Origin: Acidobacteriota bacterium
Lineage (GTDB): Bacteria; Acidobacteriota; Terriglobia; UBA7540
NCBI GenBank assembly: GCA_003224665.1
Contig: QHZM01000211.1
Coordinates: 1 to 23,818 of the forward strand
Reading direction: 5' to 3'
Length of the DNA stretch: 23,818 bases
A program made the position numbers and the translations under genes. Positions 14,683 through 22,397 of this stretch are shown piece after piece. The number at the start of each line of letters is the position of its first letter. The stretch's first letter is position 1. Under the pieces are notes generated by a model. That model did no database searches. It saw only the letters and a list, made by a program, of their open reading frames with translations, and was not told where the DNA came from.

Positions 14683-15344
14683 CGGTGAGCGGCCTTTCGG
14701 GGTCCACCGCCAATCCTTTCAACTTCAACGTGAACGGCGCGAGCGGATCTCAGACCTTCTCGGTGCCGCTTAAAATTGTTCTTGCGGACTTCTCCGTCTC
14801 AGCTTCTCCTCCGCTCGCCCTTATCGCGGCGGGTGATTCGGCGACGTACACGATCTCTGTCGCGCCTTCGAACGGTTTCAATGAGGCAGTATCTTTTAGC
14901 TGCAATGGAATTAGCGGAGTCCTGCCCCGGGGAGTGACTTGTTCTATTTCTCCGACTTCTGTGACGCCGGACGGAACCTCGGCCGCGACGGCTACGCTGA
15001 CCGTGAAGACGACGGCGCCCTCGAGGGTATGGCCCGGCGGACCCTGGCGCGAAAGGCCCTGGGACTACGTGACGATCCTCGGGATGCTCTGGCTGCTGGC
15101 CCTCGCCGCGGCCATCGCACACGGAACCCGGCGCCGGGGTCAACGGGCACCTGCCCGGCGGCTGGCCCTCGGGACGCTTGTGCTGTTGACGCTGCTCTGG
15201 GTAGCCTGCGGGAACTACATTCCGCCGTCTGTGCAAACTACGGGTCTCGGGCCGGGGAATTACACTCTCACCGTGACCGGCACCCATACGGCTGGGTCCA
15301 ATAACGTGACCCGTAACACTACGGTCAACCTGTCAGTGAGCTGA
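14661..15344 (+). CDS. C-terminal continuation of the SBBP-repeat protein after a frameshift
   Basis: Frame 3 carries the natural continuation of the preceding gene. Its coding signal begins before the first ATG, near 14612, with TLASGATCSFNPSSITVGQ directly joining GQSSTMTVSGLSG. An Ig-like domain follows (ADFSVSASPPLALIAAGDSA to TATLTVKTTAPS), then two hydrophobic helices (YVTILGMLWLLALAAAIAHG and ALGTLVLLTLLWVACGN) separated by basic residues, and a last beta segment ending NTTVNLSVS. The helices are an unusual place for membrane anchoring, inside the tail of a secreted protein, and WVACGN resembles a lipobox. A one-base insertion or two-base removal near the TTTT at 14608-14611 would restore one protein of about 1225 aa. 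A separate gene is unlikely: no Shine-Dalgarno and no signal peptide. Confidence 0.75.
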   Translation: MGQSSTMTVSGLSGSTANPFNFNVNGASGSQTFSVPLKIVLADFSVSASPPLALIAAGDSATYTISVAPSNGFNEAVSFSCNGISGVLPRGVTCSISPTSVTPDGTSAATATLTVKTTAPSRVWPGGPWRERPWDYVTILGMLWLLALAAAIAHGTRRRGQRAPARRLALGTLVLLTLLWVACGNYIPPSVQTTGLGPGNYTLTVTGTHTAGSNNVTRNTTVNLSVS

Positions 15345-15397
15345 AGCTGGAAAGGCTGGGGACGGTCGCGCCGGCTCATCCAAGACTGGGCGGCCGG

Positions 15398-16036
15398 TTA
15401 CATGCTCGGCCCCGTTTCCTTGCCCCGCGTCGCCAGCACCCAGATCAGCCCGCCGATGGCACCCGAGGCGGCTCCAATCCCAGCCCCTTTGATACTGCGC
15501 CCGGCGATCGCCCCGATGGCTGCGCCCTGACCTGAAGTGATCGCAACGGTCCCGGCGTCCTGCCCTTTGGAGGACTCGCCTTCAATCTTCGACTCGTCAC
15601 GCCGGAATCCTTCTTTGCCGTTTCCCGCATAGGCGGAAAGAGTGGCGCGGAGCGGGCGCGTGGTCCCTTCGGGCAAGGTGATACTTTCAAAGCGCAGGCC
15701 GATTTGAGCCTTCCCTTTGACCCGTCCCGGACGAATCACCTGGGTGACGGCGCCTTTGACGTAACTTCCCACCGGAATCACGATGCGGTTGCCAATCGTG
15801 ATCGGATAAATCGTCTCGCAATAAATCGATTGTCCCACATAGGCAGTGCGCGAACTGATGGTGTTCCTGAGCTCAAGAGGAATGGTTGTGTTGGCGGGCA
15901 CAACCAATCTTGGTGGGGCCGGTTCGGAGGTAACCTTGGCCGGCGCGGAGGCGGGCGCGCTCGGGTTCTGGCCGGCGGCGCCTCCCTGCGAAAGCATGAC
16001 GACTAAAACGAGCCAAGGAAGAATTCGAACTGGCAT
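15398..16036 (-). CDS. Exported protein with TrbI/VirB10-like region and glycine-zipper tail
   Basis: A 212-aa protein. It starts with a signal peptide (VRILPWLVLVVMLSQGGAAG), then a Pro/Ala-rich linker (SAPASAPAKVTSEPAPPR). Residues about 45-130 form a beta-rich domain (RLVVPANTTIPLELRNTISS, IPVGSYVKGAVTQVIRPGR, GLRFESITLPEGTTRPL) reminiscent of the TrbI/VirB10 C-terminal fold, where IP.GS and GLRF-type strands recur. Residues about 165-205 are a glycine zipper (GQGAAIGAIAGRSIKGAG, then IGAASGAIGGLIW), a membrane-inserting segment seen in envelope proteins. No other type IV secretion gene is nearby, so a conjugation role is unlikely; an envelope lipoprotein-like or stress-related role is inference. 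Start ATG at 16036 has AGAGAGG about 8 bp upstream. Convergent with the SBBP gene. Confidence 0.75.
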   Translation of the reverse strand: MPVRILPWLVLVVMLSQGGAAGQNPSAPASAPAKVTSEPAPPRLVVPANTTIPLELRNTISSRTAYVGQSIYCETIYPITIGNRIVIPVGSYVKGAVTQVIRPGRVKGKAQIGLRFESITLPEGTTRPLRATLSAYAGNGKEGFRRDESKIEGESSKGQDAGTVAITSGQGAAIGAIAGRSIKGAGIGAASGAIGGLIWVLATRGKETGPSM

Positions 16037-16257
16037 GGCGGCGCCTCTCTTTGCGGTGCTGCGGCAAGACCTGCCTTTTCGATGTCCGAGTCAAGTGCCG
16101 GGTTGCTTTTGGGCCGCGCCGCGGCGAAACGACTGGTGAACTTTCGACAGCAAAGGACGCATCGTGAACAGGTCGTTTCATTCGGCCGGACGAAGTTGAC
16201 GACCGGGGACGGATAACCGCTTAGCCGTTCGTCAAGGCGGCTTGAAGCTCCGAACGC

Positions 16258-16782
16258 TCAACGCCGGAAAAACCTGGACTTGTTCCGGTGCTCGGACTCT
16301 TTGAGCTTTTGTTGCAGGCCGCGGTTTTCCTTCTCCAGTTCCTCAAGGCGTTGTTGTTTGAGCGCGGCGAGATCGAGCGTGTAGCCCTCGACCAGGTCCG
16401 CGTTGTGGTCCGTCGTGGCTTCTGTGTCAGACAGGCGCTTGGCCAATTCCTCGCGGTCGTTGTCGTAGGCCATCTGGGAAAGGTCGAAGAGGTCGTCCGC
16501 CAGGGCCTCGGTCTGAACGAGGAGCGTGGTGGTCAGGACAAGGTCCGAGGGATTCGCCTCGAGCTGGTGCAAGGTCTTGAGCAACTGCTCGAGCCGCTGG
16601 CGGCGGTCAATGATGCGCCGGCGACCCACCAGGGGCTTCCCCATTTCGTCCCGCAGCGGCAAGTTCTCGTTTTCAAGCTCCGCGTAGGCCTCATCGACCG
16701 GGCGCAGTGCTCGCGTGGCGGGCGCGGGCGTCAAGGTCCGGCATTCACCGCGCCCCAAGGACCAGATCGATCGCTTCGGCAA
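16258..16782 (-). CDS. Coiled-coil protein of unknown function downstream of glmM
   Basis: Up to 174 aa and not recognised. The C-terminal half is a charged coiled coil (LAALKQQRLEELEKENRGLQ, then QKLKESEHRNKSRFFRR), and the middle is helical (ADDLFDLSQMAYDNDREELA). The block RRRIIDRRQRLEQLLKTLHQ suggests a helical hairpin. No signal peptide or membrane helix is evident, so it is probably cytoplasmic. The start is uncertain: TTG at 16782 overlaps glmM by 38 bp with AGGAG only 2-3 bp before it; TTG at 16734, just after the glmM stop, is equally possible and would avoid the overlap. Position suggests co-transcription with glmM. Nothing ties it to cell-wall metabolism beyond position. Confidence 0.6.
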   Translation of the reverse strand: MPKRSIWSLGRGECRTLTPAPATRALRPVDEAYAELENENLPLRDEMGKPLVGRRRIIDRRQRLEQLLKTLHQLEANPSDLVLTTTLLVQTEALADDLFDLSQMAYDNDREELAKRLSDTEATTDHNADLVEGYTLDLAALKQQRLEELEKENRGLQQKLKESEHRNKSRFFRR

Positions 16783-18106
16783 TTCTCCTCGCGTGAAGTT
16801 CCACGGCTTCGGCGTGTTCCCCTTCCACCATCACGCGAGCCAAAGGTTCCGTGCCGGAATAACGAACCACGACGCGTCCCCGCTCGCCAAACGCTTGCCG
16901 GCCTTCCTCGATGGCGCGGGCGACCGGCGGCAAGGACTCCATCGGAGGTTTCTCTTTAACGCGCACGTTCCGGATGACCTGGGGGAATTGCTTCAGCCCG
17001 CCGGCCAGCCGCTCGAAAGGCTCCCGCGTTTCCGCCATCAGGCGCAGCATCTGGAGCAAGGTGATGATCCCGTCGCCGGCAAGCGAGAGGTCGGAAAAGA
17101 TGATGTGGCCGGAAGGCTCGCCCCCCAGGTTCATTCCGGAGCGGAGCATTTCTTCGAGCACGTATTTGTCCCCGACCGCCGTCCGCCTGAGCCCGATTCC
17201 CTGGCGCGCAAGAGCCAGCTCCAGGCCGACGTTGGTCATGAGCGTCCCCACGACGGCGTTGCCCCGGAGCGCGCCGCGCTTTTTCCAATCCGGCGCGGCT
17301 GCGAAAAGCACGTGGTCGCCGTCGGCGATGCGGCCTTCGCGCGTCGCAAAGATGGCGCGGTCCGCATCGCCATCGAAGGCGACGCCGAGGTCCGCGCCCG
17401 TGGATTGGGTCAACTGCGCCACGGCGTGCGGGTAAAGAGAGCCGCATTCGAGGTTGATGTTCCGCCCGTTTGGTTCGTGGTTGAGCACGCGAGCCTTGAT
17501 GCCTAATTTGCTCACGAGTTCCGGAACCACCCGCGAAGAAGCCCCGTGGGCGCAGTCCATCACCAGCCGGTAGCCTGAAAGGTCGCAGCCTTGAGGGACC
17601 AGGCCGGCGAGGTAGTCCACGTAATCGGCGACGAGTTGCGGCGCCTGCCGGAGGGGCGCGTCGGACGTCCCCGGGGGCGGGGAGCCGCACTCGTCAAGCT
17701 TGCGCTCGATTTCGAGTTCCTGGGATTCCGGCAGCTTCATCCCCTCCGAGGACAGCACCTTGATGCCGTTGTCCTGATAAGGGTTGTGGGACGCCGAGAC
17801 GACCACGCCGGCCGCGAATCGGTGACGGCGAGCGAGGAACGCCACGCCGGGCGTGGTGATGACTCCCGCGTAAACAACTTCGACCCCGCTTGACTCGAGC
17901 CCTGCCGCGAATGTCCGCGAGATGAAGGCGCTTGACTCGCGCGTGTCCTCTCCCAGTACGGCGCGCAAAGGGCGTGCCGGGACAGTCTTATCGAGCACCA
18001 TGCCGAGTGCCCGGCCGAGCTTCCAGACTGTTTCGCGGTCAAGGGGGCTCCGGCCGGCAACGCCTCGCACGCCGTCCGTGCCGAAGAGTAGTGGTTTCTC
18101 CCTCAT
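16745..18106 (-). CDS. glmM: Phosphoglucosamine mutase
   Basis: Converts glucosamine-6-phosphate to glucosamine-1-phosphate, the step that leads to UDP-GlcNAc for peptidoglycan and LPS. It is 453 aa, the usual GlmM length. It opens with LLFGTDGVRGVAG. The active-site phosphoserine loop is VVVSASHNPYQDNGIKVL, the Mg-binding loop is AFDGDADRAIF, the sugar-binding loop is LGGEPSGHIIF, and the phosphate-binding loop is VRYSGTEPLARVMVEG, so all four functional loops are intact. ATG at 18106 is chosen over an upstream in-frame GTG (18127) because it gives the family start and has GGAAG before it. It ends at 16745 inside or next to the coiled-coil gene. Between it and folP lies a 112-bp inverted-repeat element. 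Confidence 0.96.
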   Translation of the reverse strand: MREKPLLFGTDGVRGVAGRSPLDRETVWKLGRALGMVLDKTVPARPLRAVLGEDTRESSAFISRTFAAGLESSGVEVVYAGVITTPGVAFLARRHRFAAGVVVSASHNPYQDNGIKVLSSEGMKLPESQELEIERKLDECGSPPPGTSDAPLRQAPQLVADYVDYLAGLVPQGCDLSGYRLVMDCAHGASSRVVPELVSKLGIKARVLNHEPNGRNINLECGSLYPHAVAQLTQSTGADLGVAFDGDADRAIFATREGRIADGDHVLFAAAPDWKKRGALRGNAVVGTLMTNVGLELALARQGIGLRRTAVGDKYVLEEMLRSGMNLGGEPSGHIIFSDLSLAGDGIITLLQMLRLMAETREPFERLAGGLKQFPQVIRNVRVKEKPPMESLPPVARAIEEGRQAFGERGRVVVRYSGTEPLARVMVEGEHAEAVELHARRIAEAIDLVLGAR

Positions 18107-18139
18107 CGTCTTCCATTGTAGCTGCACACGGGAGTTAGC

Positions 18140-18251
18140 GGCTAGTGCCGTTCCAACTATTTGGGACTATTTCCGTGAGCAGCGCGTTCGAACATTCTGC
18201 AAAGGCCCTGGCTTAAGCATTTCGGCACACTAAGTTGGAACGGCGCTAGCC
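18140..18251. repeat. 112-bp element bounded by 18-bp terminal inverted repeats
   Basis: Left arm 18140-18157 and right arm 18234-18251 are inverted copies matching at 17 of 18 positions (GGCTAGTGCCGTTCCAAC against GGCTAGCGCCGTTCCAAC). The 76-bp interior has no ORF and is less GC-rich than the neighbouring genes. The layout resembles a miniature inverted-repeat element or REP-type palindrome. No target-site duplication is evident. It occupies most of the folP-glmM gap. Confidence 0.6.
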
Positions 18252-18315
18252 TCGAAATGCGGGTCCGGACCTCAGAAAAGAGGGTGGCAGGCAGGGAAGC
18301 GAGAGCGCCTCGGCT

Positions 18316-19281
18316 TCATGGTCGCCACTTGCCCGCTTGAAGGACGGCGTCCGCAATGCGGACAGCGGGGACAATCGCGGCCACGTCATGCACGCGAACG
18401 ATGTGGGCGCCCGCGAGAATGCCCGCGGCAACTGCGGCGGAGTCCCCGAGGTCGAGACTATTAAGCGACTCGTGCGCGCGGCGTTGACCCGGCATGGCCT
18501 TTTTCGTCAGCGCCCAATAGTCCCTCGGTCGTTTCGCCGGCCGCCTCGAGGCGTCCAGGCCTTCGCCGGCGACGACGGCCTGAACGAACGACTTCCTGGA
18601 GGTTCCGATCAGGACTGGAAGTTTAAAGAGCCGGAGTTGCTCGAGGTTCGCGAGGATTTCAAAATTCTGCCGGCGCGACTTGCCGAATCCCATGCCGGGG
18701 TCAATGATCAACTGCGACCGGGGAACACCAAGATCCCGGGCGCGCCGGATGGAACTTGCGAGTCCTCCCCGCAGCGAACGCCCGATCGAACGGGCGAAGG
18801 GCAACCGCTGCATCGTGGCCGGCCGGCCGCGGAGATGCATGAGAATCAGCGGCGTGCCATGCCAGCGCGCGACTTCCGCCAGGCGCGGGTCGAAGCGGAG
18901 ACCGCTGATGTCGTTCAAGATCGCCGCGCCTGCGCGGACGGCTTCCTCGGCGACGAGTGCCTTGGTCGTGTCAATGGAAATAGGGACGGACGGCAACTTC
19001 CGCCGGAGGGCGCGGACCACGGGCAGGACTCGCCGCAGTTCTTCCTCCGCCGCGATCGGCTGGGAGCCGGGACGCGTGGATTCGCCGCCGACGTCTATCC
19101 AGTCGGCGCCTTGGCTCACCATTTCCGCAGCGTGTGCGGCAGCCCGGTCAGGGTCGAGGAACCGTCCGCCATCTGAAAAAGAATCGGGCGTCACGTTCAG
19201 CACGCCCATGATGAGGGTTCGCTCGCCGAGGCGGACGCCCCGTCCTTGAATATTGAGGTCAAAGTTCGGACGACGATTCAT
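18316..19281 (-). CDS. folP: Dihydropteroate synthase
   Basis: Joins 6-hydroxymethyl-dihydropterin pyrophosphate with p-aminobenzoate to give dihydropteroate in folate synthesis; the sulfonamide target. TIM-barrel motifs appear in order: IMGVLNVTPDSFSDGG, DWIDVGGESTRPGS, ISIDTTKA, ILNDISGL, PLILMHLRG, IIDPGMGFGKSRRQNFE, VLIGTSRKSF and HIVRVHDV. At 321 aa it is longer than the usual 270-290 because about 40 charged residues (about 238-280, including DASRRPAKRPRDYWALTKK) are inserted between the SRKSF loop and the last helix. The start ATG at 19281 matches the family N-terminus; the longer open frame upstream covers the aquaporin gene and is not coding in this frame. A weak AGG sits directly before the ATG. 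The upstream aquaporin gene ends 34 bp away. Confidence 0.95.
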   Translation of the reverse strand: MNRRPNFDLNIQGRGVRLGERTLIMGVLNVTPDSFSDGGRFLDPDRAAAHAAEMVSQGADWIDVGGESTRPGSQPIAAEEELRRVLPVVRALRRKLPSVPISIDTTKALVAEEAVRAGAAILNDISGLRFDPRLAEVARWHGTPLILMHLRGRPATMQRLPFARSIGRSLRGGLASSIRRARDLGVPRSQLIIDPGMGFGKSRRQNFEILANLEQLRLFKLPVLIGTSRKSFVQAVVAGEGLDASRRPAKRPRDYWALTKKAMPGQRRAHESLNSLDLGDSAAVAAGILAGAHIVRVHDVAAIVPAVRIADAVLQAGKWRP

Positions 19282-19315
19282 CCTGCCGGTACCGCTCAAC
19301 TTCCTCTGGCTCTGC

Positions 19316-20032
19316 CTAGGCGCCGAACAGTCCTGCGAATGCCAGAGCGCCGGCAATCCCGCCGATGAGGGGGCCGACCACCGGCACCCACGAGTAGCCC
19401 CAGTCCGACCCGCCCTTGCTGGCAATGGGCAAGACCGCGTGCGCGATCCGCGGCCCCAGGTCACGGGCAGGATTGATGGCATACCCCGTGGGAGCGCCAA
19501 GAGATAGCCCGATGGCCCAAAGTAAAAGGCCGACGAGCAATGGCGTCAGGCCGCTTTGGGATGCCTCCGTGTTGGCAGAAATTGCCAGGATCCCGAAGAC
19601 CAGTACAAACGTCCCAATGATCTCGGTTACGAGGTTGAGGGGCAACCGCCGAATTGCAGGCCCGGTGGAGAACACGGCGAGTTTCAGTGCCTTGCTTTCC
19701 GTGTCAGCCCAATGGGGCAGGTACGCGAGCCACACGAGCGTCGCCCCTAAGAAGGCGCCGATGAATTGCGCCAGGATATATTGAGGGACGCGATTTGCGG
19801 GGAACTTGCCGATCACGGCCAGGCCCAGAGTCACCGCCGGATTCAGGTGCGCTCCGCTGATGCGCCCGACGGCGTAAACGGCGACGGCAAGACCCATCGC
19901 CCACCCTGTCACAATGACTATCCAGCCGGACTTCTCCGCTTTCGACCGGCTCAACAAGCATCCGGCGACCGCGCCGTCTCCCAGGAGAACCAACAGCATC
20001 GTGCCCACGACCTCGGCAGTAAAAGGTTTCAT
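19316..20032 (-). CDS. glpF: Glycerol-facilitator-type aquaporin (MIP family)
   Basis: A 238-aa channel with six membrane helices and two half-helices. Both NPA boxes are present: GAHLNPAVT (residues 64-66) and GYAINPARDLGPR (187-189). The Asp directly after the second NPAR (D191) marks the aquaglyceroporin/GlpF subgroup rather than a strict water channel, so glycerol and similar small polyols are the likely cargo. Start ATG at 20032 has GGAGGAGG just upstream, a strong ribosome-binding site. No glycerol kinase or glycerol-3-phosphate dehydrogenase is nearby. It sits between ftsH and folP on the same strand. The gene symbol is by class; substrate is inferred. Confidence 0.9.
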   Translation of the reverse strand: MKPFTAEVVGTMLLVLLGDGAVAGCLLSRSKAEKSGWIVIVTGWAMGLAVAVYAVGRISGAHLNPAVTLGLAVIGKFPANRVPQYILAQFIGAFLGATLVWLAYLPHWADTESKALKLAVFSTGPAIRRLPLNLVTEIIGTFVLVFGILAISANTEASQSGLTPLLVGLLLWAIGLSLGAPTGYAINPARDLGPRIAHAVLPIASKGGSDWGYSWVPVVGPLIGGIAGALAFAGLFGA

Positions 20033-20065
20033 GTGCCTCCTCCAGGATGAATTACTGAGGACTGC

Positions 20066-20092
20066 ATATTATTGTGACGAGCGGCGCGTTAA
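20066..20092 (-). promoter_or_regulatory. Possible promoter of the aquaporin gene
   Basis: On the minus strand TTAACG (20092-20087) and TAATAT (20071-20066) are separated by 15 bp, with an alternative AATAAT -10 overlapping. Transcription would start near 20059, leaving a leader of about 27 nt with the strong GGAGGAGG. It abuts the nested hairpin at 20093-20137. Confidence 0.3.
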
Positions 20093-20137
20093 GGCACGGC
20101 GGAACCTGTCCCGACGATCCTTGTCGGGAGCCGTGCC
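20093..20137. repeat. Nested GC-rich hairpin (REP-like)
   Basis: Outer arms GGCACGGC (20093-20100) and GCCGTGCC (20130-20137) are perfect. Inside, TCCCGAC (20109-20115) pairs with GTCGGGA (20123-20129) around the loop GATCCTT, with an 8-nt bulge GGAACCTG on the left. Farther out GCGGC (20081-20085) and GCCGC (20144-20148) could also pair. No T-run follows on either strand, so it looks more like a REP-type palindrome or RNA structure than an intrinsic terminator. Confidence 0.6.
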
Positions 20138-20381
20138 GCAGAAGCCGCTTAAAATGACTATTCCTTTCCTTGCGCCATCAGGCGCTCAGGGTAGCAGGAA
20201 GGAGCGTGACAATAAAATGGAATTCTCAATAGGGTGTCGGAGAGTGCCCGGAGGGCGGAATATTGAGGGAGGCGCGGGTCAAAAGTAAAAGGTTGGATGG
20301 AAAGGAGCGCGAGGGGCTCGCCTGGAGTGACGGCCCTCCTCTCGAAGGACGCTTGCGGTCCGGAGCCTGAAGCGCGCGGCC

Positions 20382-22289
20382 TTATGCCGGTTGCGGGCGC
20401 TCGCGGCCGGCGAGTCCCGGAGCGGCGGGCTGGGGTTTGAGCACCTCGGTCGTTTCGGGCGCGGAGATCCGGGGCTTCACGCGTTCCGGAAGAGGTTTCC
20501 CCTCGATGATCAATTTCACGTCGGCCGCGTCCAGGACTTCGCGCACGAGCAGGGCCTCTGCGATGCGGACCAGCGTCTCGCGGTTGGAAGAGAGGACGTC
20601 CTTCGCCCGCTGGTAGGCGTTCATCACGAACTTTTTAACTTCCAGGTCGATTTTGATGGCGGTGTCCTCGCTGAAGTCGCGCTGGGTCGCGAGGTCGCGT
20701 CCCAGGAAAATTTCTTGCTGGTTCTTGCCGAAGGCAAGCGGCCCCAGGTCGGACATGCCGAACTCGCAGACCATGTGGCGCGCAAGCTCGGTGGCCTGCT
20801 CGATGTCGTTGCCGGCGCCGGTAGTGATGTGGTTGAGGAAGAGCTCTTCAGCGACTCGTCCGCCCATCATGATGGCCAGGCGGGACTCGAGGTAATCTTT
20901 CGTGTAAGTGTGCCGGTCGCCCTCGGGGAGGTAAGCGGTCACTCCGAGCGCCATACCGCGCGGGATGATGGTGACCTTATGGAGCGGGTCGGCGTAGGGC
21001 ACCATGGCGGCCACCAGCGCGTGCCCGGCCTCGTGGAAAGCGGTGTTCTTTTTCTCCTCTTCGGAGAGGATGAGCGACTTGCGCTCAGCGCCCATCAGGA
21101 CTTTGTCCTTGGATGATTCAAAGTCCCCCATCATCACCTGCTTGCGGTTATGTCGTGCGGCAAGCAGCGCCGCCTCGTTGACGAGGTTCGCAAGGTCGGC
21201 CCCCGAAAAGCCGGGCGACCCGCGGGCCAGCACCGAGATGTCCACATCCTCGGAGAGCGGGATTTTCTTGGTGTGGACTTTCAGGATGCCCTCGCGGCCT
21301 CCGACGTCGGGGAGTGGCACCACCACTCGGCGGTCGAACCGGCCGGGACGAAGCAGTGCGGGGTCGAGCACGTCCGGACGGTTGGTGGCGGCGATGAGGA
21401 TGACGCCTTCGTTTGACTCAAACCCGTCCATTTCCACCAGCAACGCGTTCAGCGTCTGCTCGCGCTCATCATGACCCCCGCCCAGGCCGGCGCCGCGGTG
21501 GCGGCCGACCGCGTCGATTTCGTCAATGAAGATGATGCAGGGCGCGTTCTTCTTGCCTTGCTCGAACAAGTCCCGGACTCGTGACGCGCCGACTCCAACG
21601 AACATCTCGACGAAGTCGGAGCCCGAAATGGAAAAGAACGGGACGTTAGCCTCTCCGGCAATCGCTCGCGCCAGGAGAGTCTTCCCTGTTCCGGGAGGGC
21701 CCACGAGCAGCACGCCCTTCGGGATTCGCCCGCCGAGCTTCTGGAACTTTTGCGGCTCGCGGAGGAATTCAATGATCTCGTGCAACTCTTCTTTGGCCTC
21801 GTCTACGCCCGCCACATCTTTGAACGTCACTTTCTTCTGCTGCGTGGAGAGCAGGCGCGCGCGACTCTTGCCAAACGACAAGGCCTTGTTGCCGCCGCTC
21901 TGCATCTGGCGGACCATGAAGATCCAGACGCCCAACAGGAGGATCATGGGGAGCCCGTTGGCGACCCAGGTCATCCAGTTGCTCCCGGAGCTGTCCTTCT
22001 GTTTGACATCAACATTCTTCTCCAGCAGGGCCTTGTAAAGTTCGGGATAGTTGGAAGGAATTGTCGTCCTGAACTTGCCGTTTTCCTTCGGCTGCTTCAG
22101 CGTCCCTGTGGCATCGGTCCCGACGATCGTCACGTCGTGGACGTTGTCCTTGTTCACCTCGTTGATGAATTGCGTAAAGGTGAGATCCTGGATCTTCTCT
22201 CCGGTGCTGGACTTGACCACCGCCCAGATCAACAAGGCAGTGACGGCCATCACGACCCAGAAAATGATGTTCTTGACCGTTGAGTTCAC
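20382..22289 (-). CDS. ftsH: ATP-dependent zinc metalloprotease FtsH
   Basis: Membrane-anchored AAA+ protease that unfolds and degrades membrane and regulatory proteins. It is 635 aa, standard length. Two N-terminal helices (about 8-26 and 111-128) bracket a periplasmic domain. The AAA module has Walker A GPPGTGKT (197-204), the pore motif EMFVGVGASRVRDLF, Walker B IIFIDEIDA (252-260) and the second region of homology ending LLRPGRFDRR. The protease part has HEAGH (419-423) and the third zinc ligand in GAGNDIEQAT. The Pro-rich tail is variable. The start is GTG at 22289 with GGAGGAG at 22296-22302. It follows hpt on the same strand after 108 bp, part of the tilS-hpt-ftsH cluster found in many bacteria. 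Confidence 0.98.
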   Translation of the reverse strand: MNSTVKNIIFWVVMAVTALLIWAVVKSSTGEKIQDLTFTQFINEVNKDNVHDVTIVGTDATGTLKQPKENGKFRTTIPSNYPELYKALLEKNVDVKQKDSSGSNWMTWVANGLPMILLLGVWIFMVRQMQSGGNKALSFGKSRARLLSTQQKKVTFKDVAGVDEAKEELHEIIEFLREPQKFQKLGGRIPKGVLLVGPPGTGKTLLARAIAGEANVPFFSISGSDFVEMFVGVGASRVRDLFEQGKKNAPCIIFIDEIDAVGRHRGAGLGGGHDEREQTLNALLVEMDGFESNEGVILIAATNRPDVLDPALLRPGRFDRRVVVPLPDVGGREGILKVHTKKIPLSEDVDISVLARGSPGFSGADLANLVNEAALLAARHNRKQVMMGDFESSKDKVLMGAERKSLILSEEEKKNTAFHEAGHALVAAMVPYADPLHKVTIIPRGMALGVTAYLPEGDRHTYTKDYLESRLAIMMGGRVAEELFLNHITTGAGNDIEQATELARHMVCEFGMSDLGPLAFGKNQQEIFLGRDLATQRDFSEDTAIKIDLEVKKFVMNAYQRAKDVLSSNRETLVRIAEALLVREVLDAADVKLIIEGKPLPERVKPRISAPETTEVLKPQPAAPGLAGRERPQPA

Positions 22290-22374
22290 TCTGTTCTCCT
22301 CCCGTACCCCCCCTCGAACGGCCCGTAATGCCTTAGGTTCTCCACACGCTTATTTAGATGCGTCAAACCGCCTC

Positions 22375-22389
22375 GGGGGCTCTGCCCCC
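22375..22389 (-). terminator. GC hairpin between hpt and ftsH (attenuator or weak terminator candidate)
   Basis: On the minus strand GGGGGC-AGA-GCCCCC forms a 6-bp stem with a 3-nt loop, 8 bp after the hpt stop, followed by GAGGCGGTTTG, only a weak T tract. It may lower or process read-through into ftsH. Confidence 0.35.
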
Positions 22390-22397
22390 CTTGCCCT

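Larger units (their letters stand above)
20033..20381. other. Intergenic region between ftsH and the aquaporin gene
   Basis: About 350 bp with no supported gene. It holds a probable aquaporin promoter (20066-20092, minus strand), a nested hairpin (20093-20137) and a purine-rich stretch at 20165-20330 with no recognised feature. Confidence 0.45.

Noticed and set aside
18262..18271. 10-bp palindrome GGTCCGGACC downstream of folP
   Set aside because: Too short to call as an operator or terminator in GC-rich DNA; no T-run and no repeat nearby.
19914..20288. 124-residue plus-strand frame across the aquaporin start and intergenic hairpin
   Set aside because: Crosses the nested hairpin, antisense to the aquaporin start, and shows no conserved sequence.
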